Origin: JBDSTZ01 sp039927975
GTDB taxonomy: Bacteria > Pseudomonadota > Gammaproteobacteria > Burkholderiales > Burkholderiaceae_D
Reading direction: 5' to 3'
Assembly: GCA_039927975.1 (NCBI GenBank)
Contig: JBDSTZ010000497.1
Coordinates: forward strand, 1 to 7,011
Length of the DNA stretch: 7,011 nt
Shown: positions 5,867-7,011 of the stretch, piece by piece
Numbering within the stretch: the stretch's first letter is position 1
How the letters are laid out: every line of letters begins with the position of its first letter
Notes under the pieces: model-generated
What the model was told of the DNA's origin: nothing
The model's input: the letters and a program-made list of their open reading frames with translations, nothing else
Database searches by the model: none
Made by a program: the position numbers and the translations under genes

Positions 5867-7011
5867 ATGAGCGAGCAAGCCAACAGCGCATTTTTCAACG
5901 GCCTGCGCGACAACCTGGAAGGGCTGCGCGCACAGGGTCTCTACAAGCGCGAACGCGTGATCGCCTCGCGCCAGGGTGCCCAGGTGGAGTGCGACGACGG
6001 CCGCGTGCTGATCAATATGTGCGCCAACAACTACCTCGGCCTGTCGGGCGACCCCGCCACCGCGCGCGCCGCCATCGCCGCCGTCGAACAATACGGCTAT
6101 GGCCTGTCCTCGGTGCGCTTCATCTGCGGTACCCAGACCGTGCACCGCCAGCTCGAACAGGCCCTCTCCAGCTTTCTCGGCATGGACGACACCATCCTGT
6201 ACGCCGCCGCCTTCGACGCCAACGGCGGCCTGTTCGAGCCGCTCTTCGACGAGCAGGACGCCATCGTTTCCGACGCCCTCAACCACGCCTCCATCATCGA
6301 CGGCATCCGCCTGTGCAAGGCCGCGCGCTACCGCTACGCCAACAACGACATGGCCGACCTCGACACCCAGCTGCAAGCCGCGCGCGCGGCCGGCAAGCGC
6401 CACATCGTCATCGCCACCGACGGCGCCTTCTCGATGGACGGCACGGTCGCCCAGCTCGACAAAATCTGCGACCTGGCCGACCGCCACGGCGCGCTGGTGA
6501 TGGTCGATGATTCACACGCCTCCGGCTTCATGGGCGCCACCGGGCGCGGCACCCACGAGCACCACGGCGTCATGGGCCGCGTCGACATCATCACCGGCAC
6601 CCTCGGCAAGGCGCTGGGCGGCGCCATGGGCGGCTTCACCTCGGCACGCCAGGAAGTCATCGACACGCTGCGCCAGAAATCACGGCCTTACCTGTTTTCC
6701 AACTCGCTCGCGCCAATGATCGCCGGCGCCTCGCTGTCGGTGCTCGAACGCCTGTCGCAATCGACCGAACTGCGCGACCGCCTGCACGCCAACACCGCCT
6801 ACTTCCGCGAACAGATCGCCGCGCTCGGCTTCACCATCAAGCCGGGCACCCATCCGGTGGTACCAGTGATGCTGTTCGAAGCGCCCATCGCTCAGAAATT
6901 TGCGGCGCGCATGTACGAACTGGGTGTGCTGCTGAGCGGCTTCTTCTACCCGGTGGTCCCGATGGGCCAGGCCCGCGTGCGCGTCCAACTATCCGCCGCG
7001 CATAGCCGCGC
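5867..7011 (+). CDS. kbl: 2-amino-3-ketobutyrate CoA ligase (glycine C-acetyltransferase), 3' end outside window
   Basis: This is a PLP-dependent enzyme of the alpha-oxoamine synthase family. It converts 2-amino-3-ketobutyrate and CoA to glycine and acetyl-CoA, the second step of threonine breakdown after threonine dehydrogenase (Tdh). The 381 visible residues align end to end, by eye, with the E. coli enzyme of 398 residues. Shared motifs are C-A-N-N-Y-L-G-L, S-V-R-F-I-C-G-T-Q, N-H-A-S-I-I-D-G (His140), the PLP-binding D-D-S-H (Asp214, His217) and the Schiff-base lysine Lys248 in G-T-L-G-K-A-L-G-G. ATG 5867 is preceded by AGAGGA (5856-5861) five bases upstream. The frame is open to the window end, and roughly 17-20 residues are missing only because the window stops. 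The gene is divergent from an XRE-cupin regulator; tdh is expected just downstream. The cytoplasmic product is normally a homodimer. Confidence 0.96.
   Translation, partial: MSEQANSAFFNGLRDNLEGLRAQGLYKRERVIASRQGAQVECDDGRVLINMCANNYLGLSGDPATARAAIAAVEQYGYGLSSVRFICGTQTVHRQLEQALSSFLGMDDTILYAAAFDANGGLFEPLFDEQDAIVSDALNHASIIDGIRLCKAARYRYANNDMADLDTQLQAARAAGKRHIVIATDGAFSMDGTVAQLDKICDLADRHGALVMVDDSHASGFMGATGRGTHEHHGVMGRVDIITGTLGKALGGAMGGFTSARQEVIDTLRQKSRPYLFSNSLAPMIAGASLSVLERLSQSTELRDRLHANTAYFREQIAALGFTIKPGTHPVVPVMLFEAPIAQKFAARMYELGVLLSGFFYPVVPMGQARVRVQLSAAHSR

Overview
The window looks like a piece of chromosome from a high-GC betaproteobacterium. My best guess is an Oxalobacteraceae-type organism (Massilia, Duganella or Janthinobacterium). 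This rests on GC-rich codon use with strong G/C at third positions, a proteobacterial-type Kbl, and the kinds of genes present. It is an inference; no database was searched. There is no rRNA, tRNA, insertion sequence, CRISPR array or phage gene. All five genes appear intact except the last, which runs off the right edge.

Layout. Bases 1-421 hold no gene I can support. They contain a perfect 16-bp palindrome with an extra half-site, a weak inverted repeat and a TTG-rich low-complexity leader. At 422-1819 (+) lies a cytoplasmic-looking Sel1-like repeat protein with eleven gap-free 36-residue repeats. After a GC-rich hairpin (1820-1850) comes a clear sigma70-type promoter (1917-1946) with a 10-bp palindrome in its spacer. 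It drives a two-gene unit: an exported cupredoxin-like protein of the kind often auto-named 'methylamine utilization protein' (2007-2651), then, one base later, an 810-residue membrane GGDEF-EAL protein with a periplasmic sensor region (2653-5085). A convergent XRE-cupin regulator (5684-5109, -) follows. It is divergent from kbl (5867 to beyond 7011, +), with an AT-rich promoter/operator region between them.

How they work together. The cupredoxin/GGDEF-EAL pair suggests that a periplasmic copper- or redox-linked protein acts together with a c-di-GMP enzyme whose sensor domain faces the periplasm. This is the most interesting hypothesis in the window. The XRE-cupin/kbl pair looks like a local regulator beside a threonine-to-glycine catabolic gene, with tdh expected just past the edge. 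The Sel1 protein seems to be its own unit; any link with c-di-GMP signalling is only suggested by proximity.
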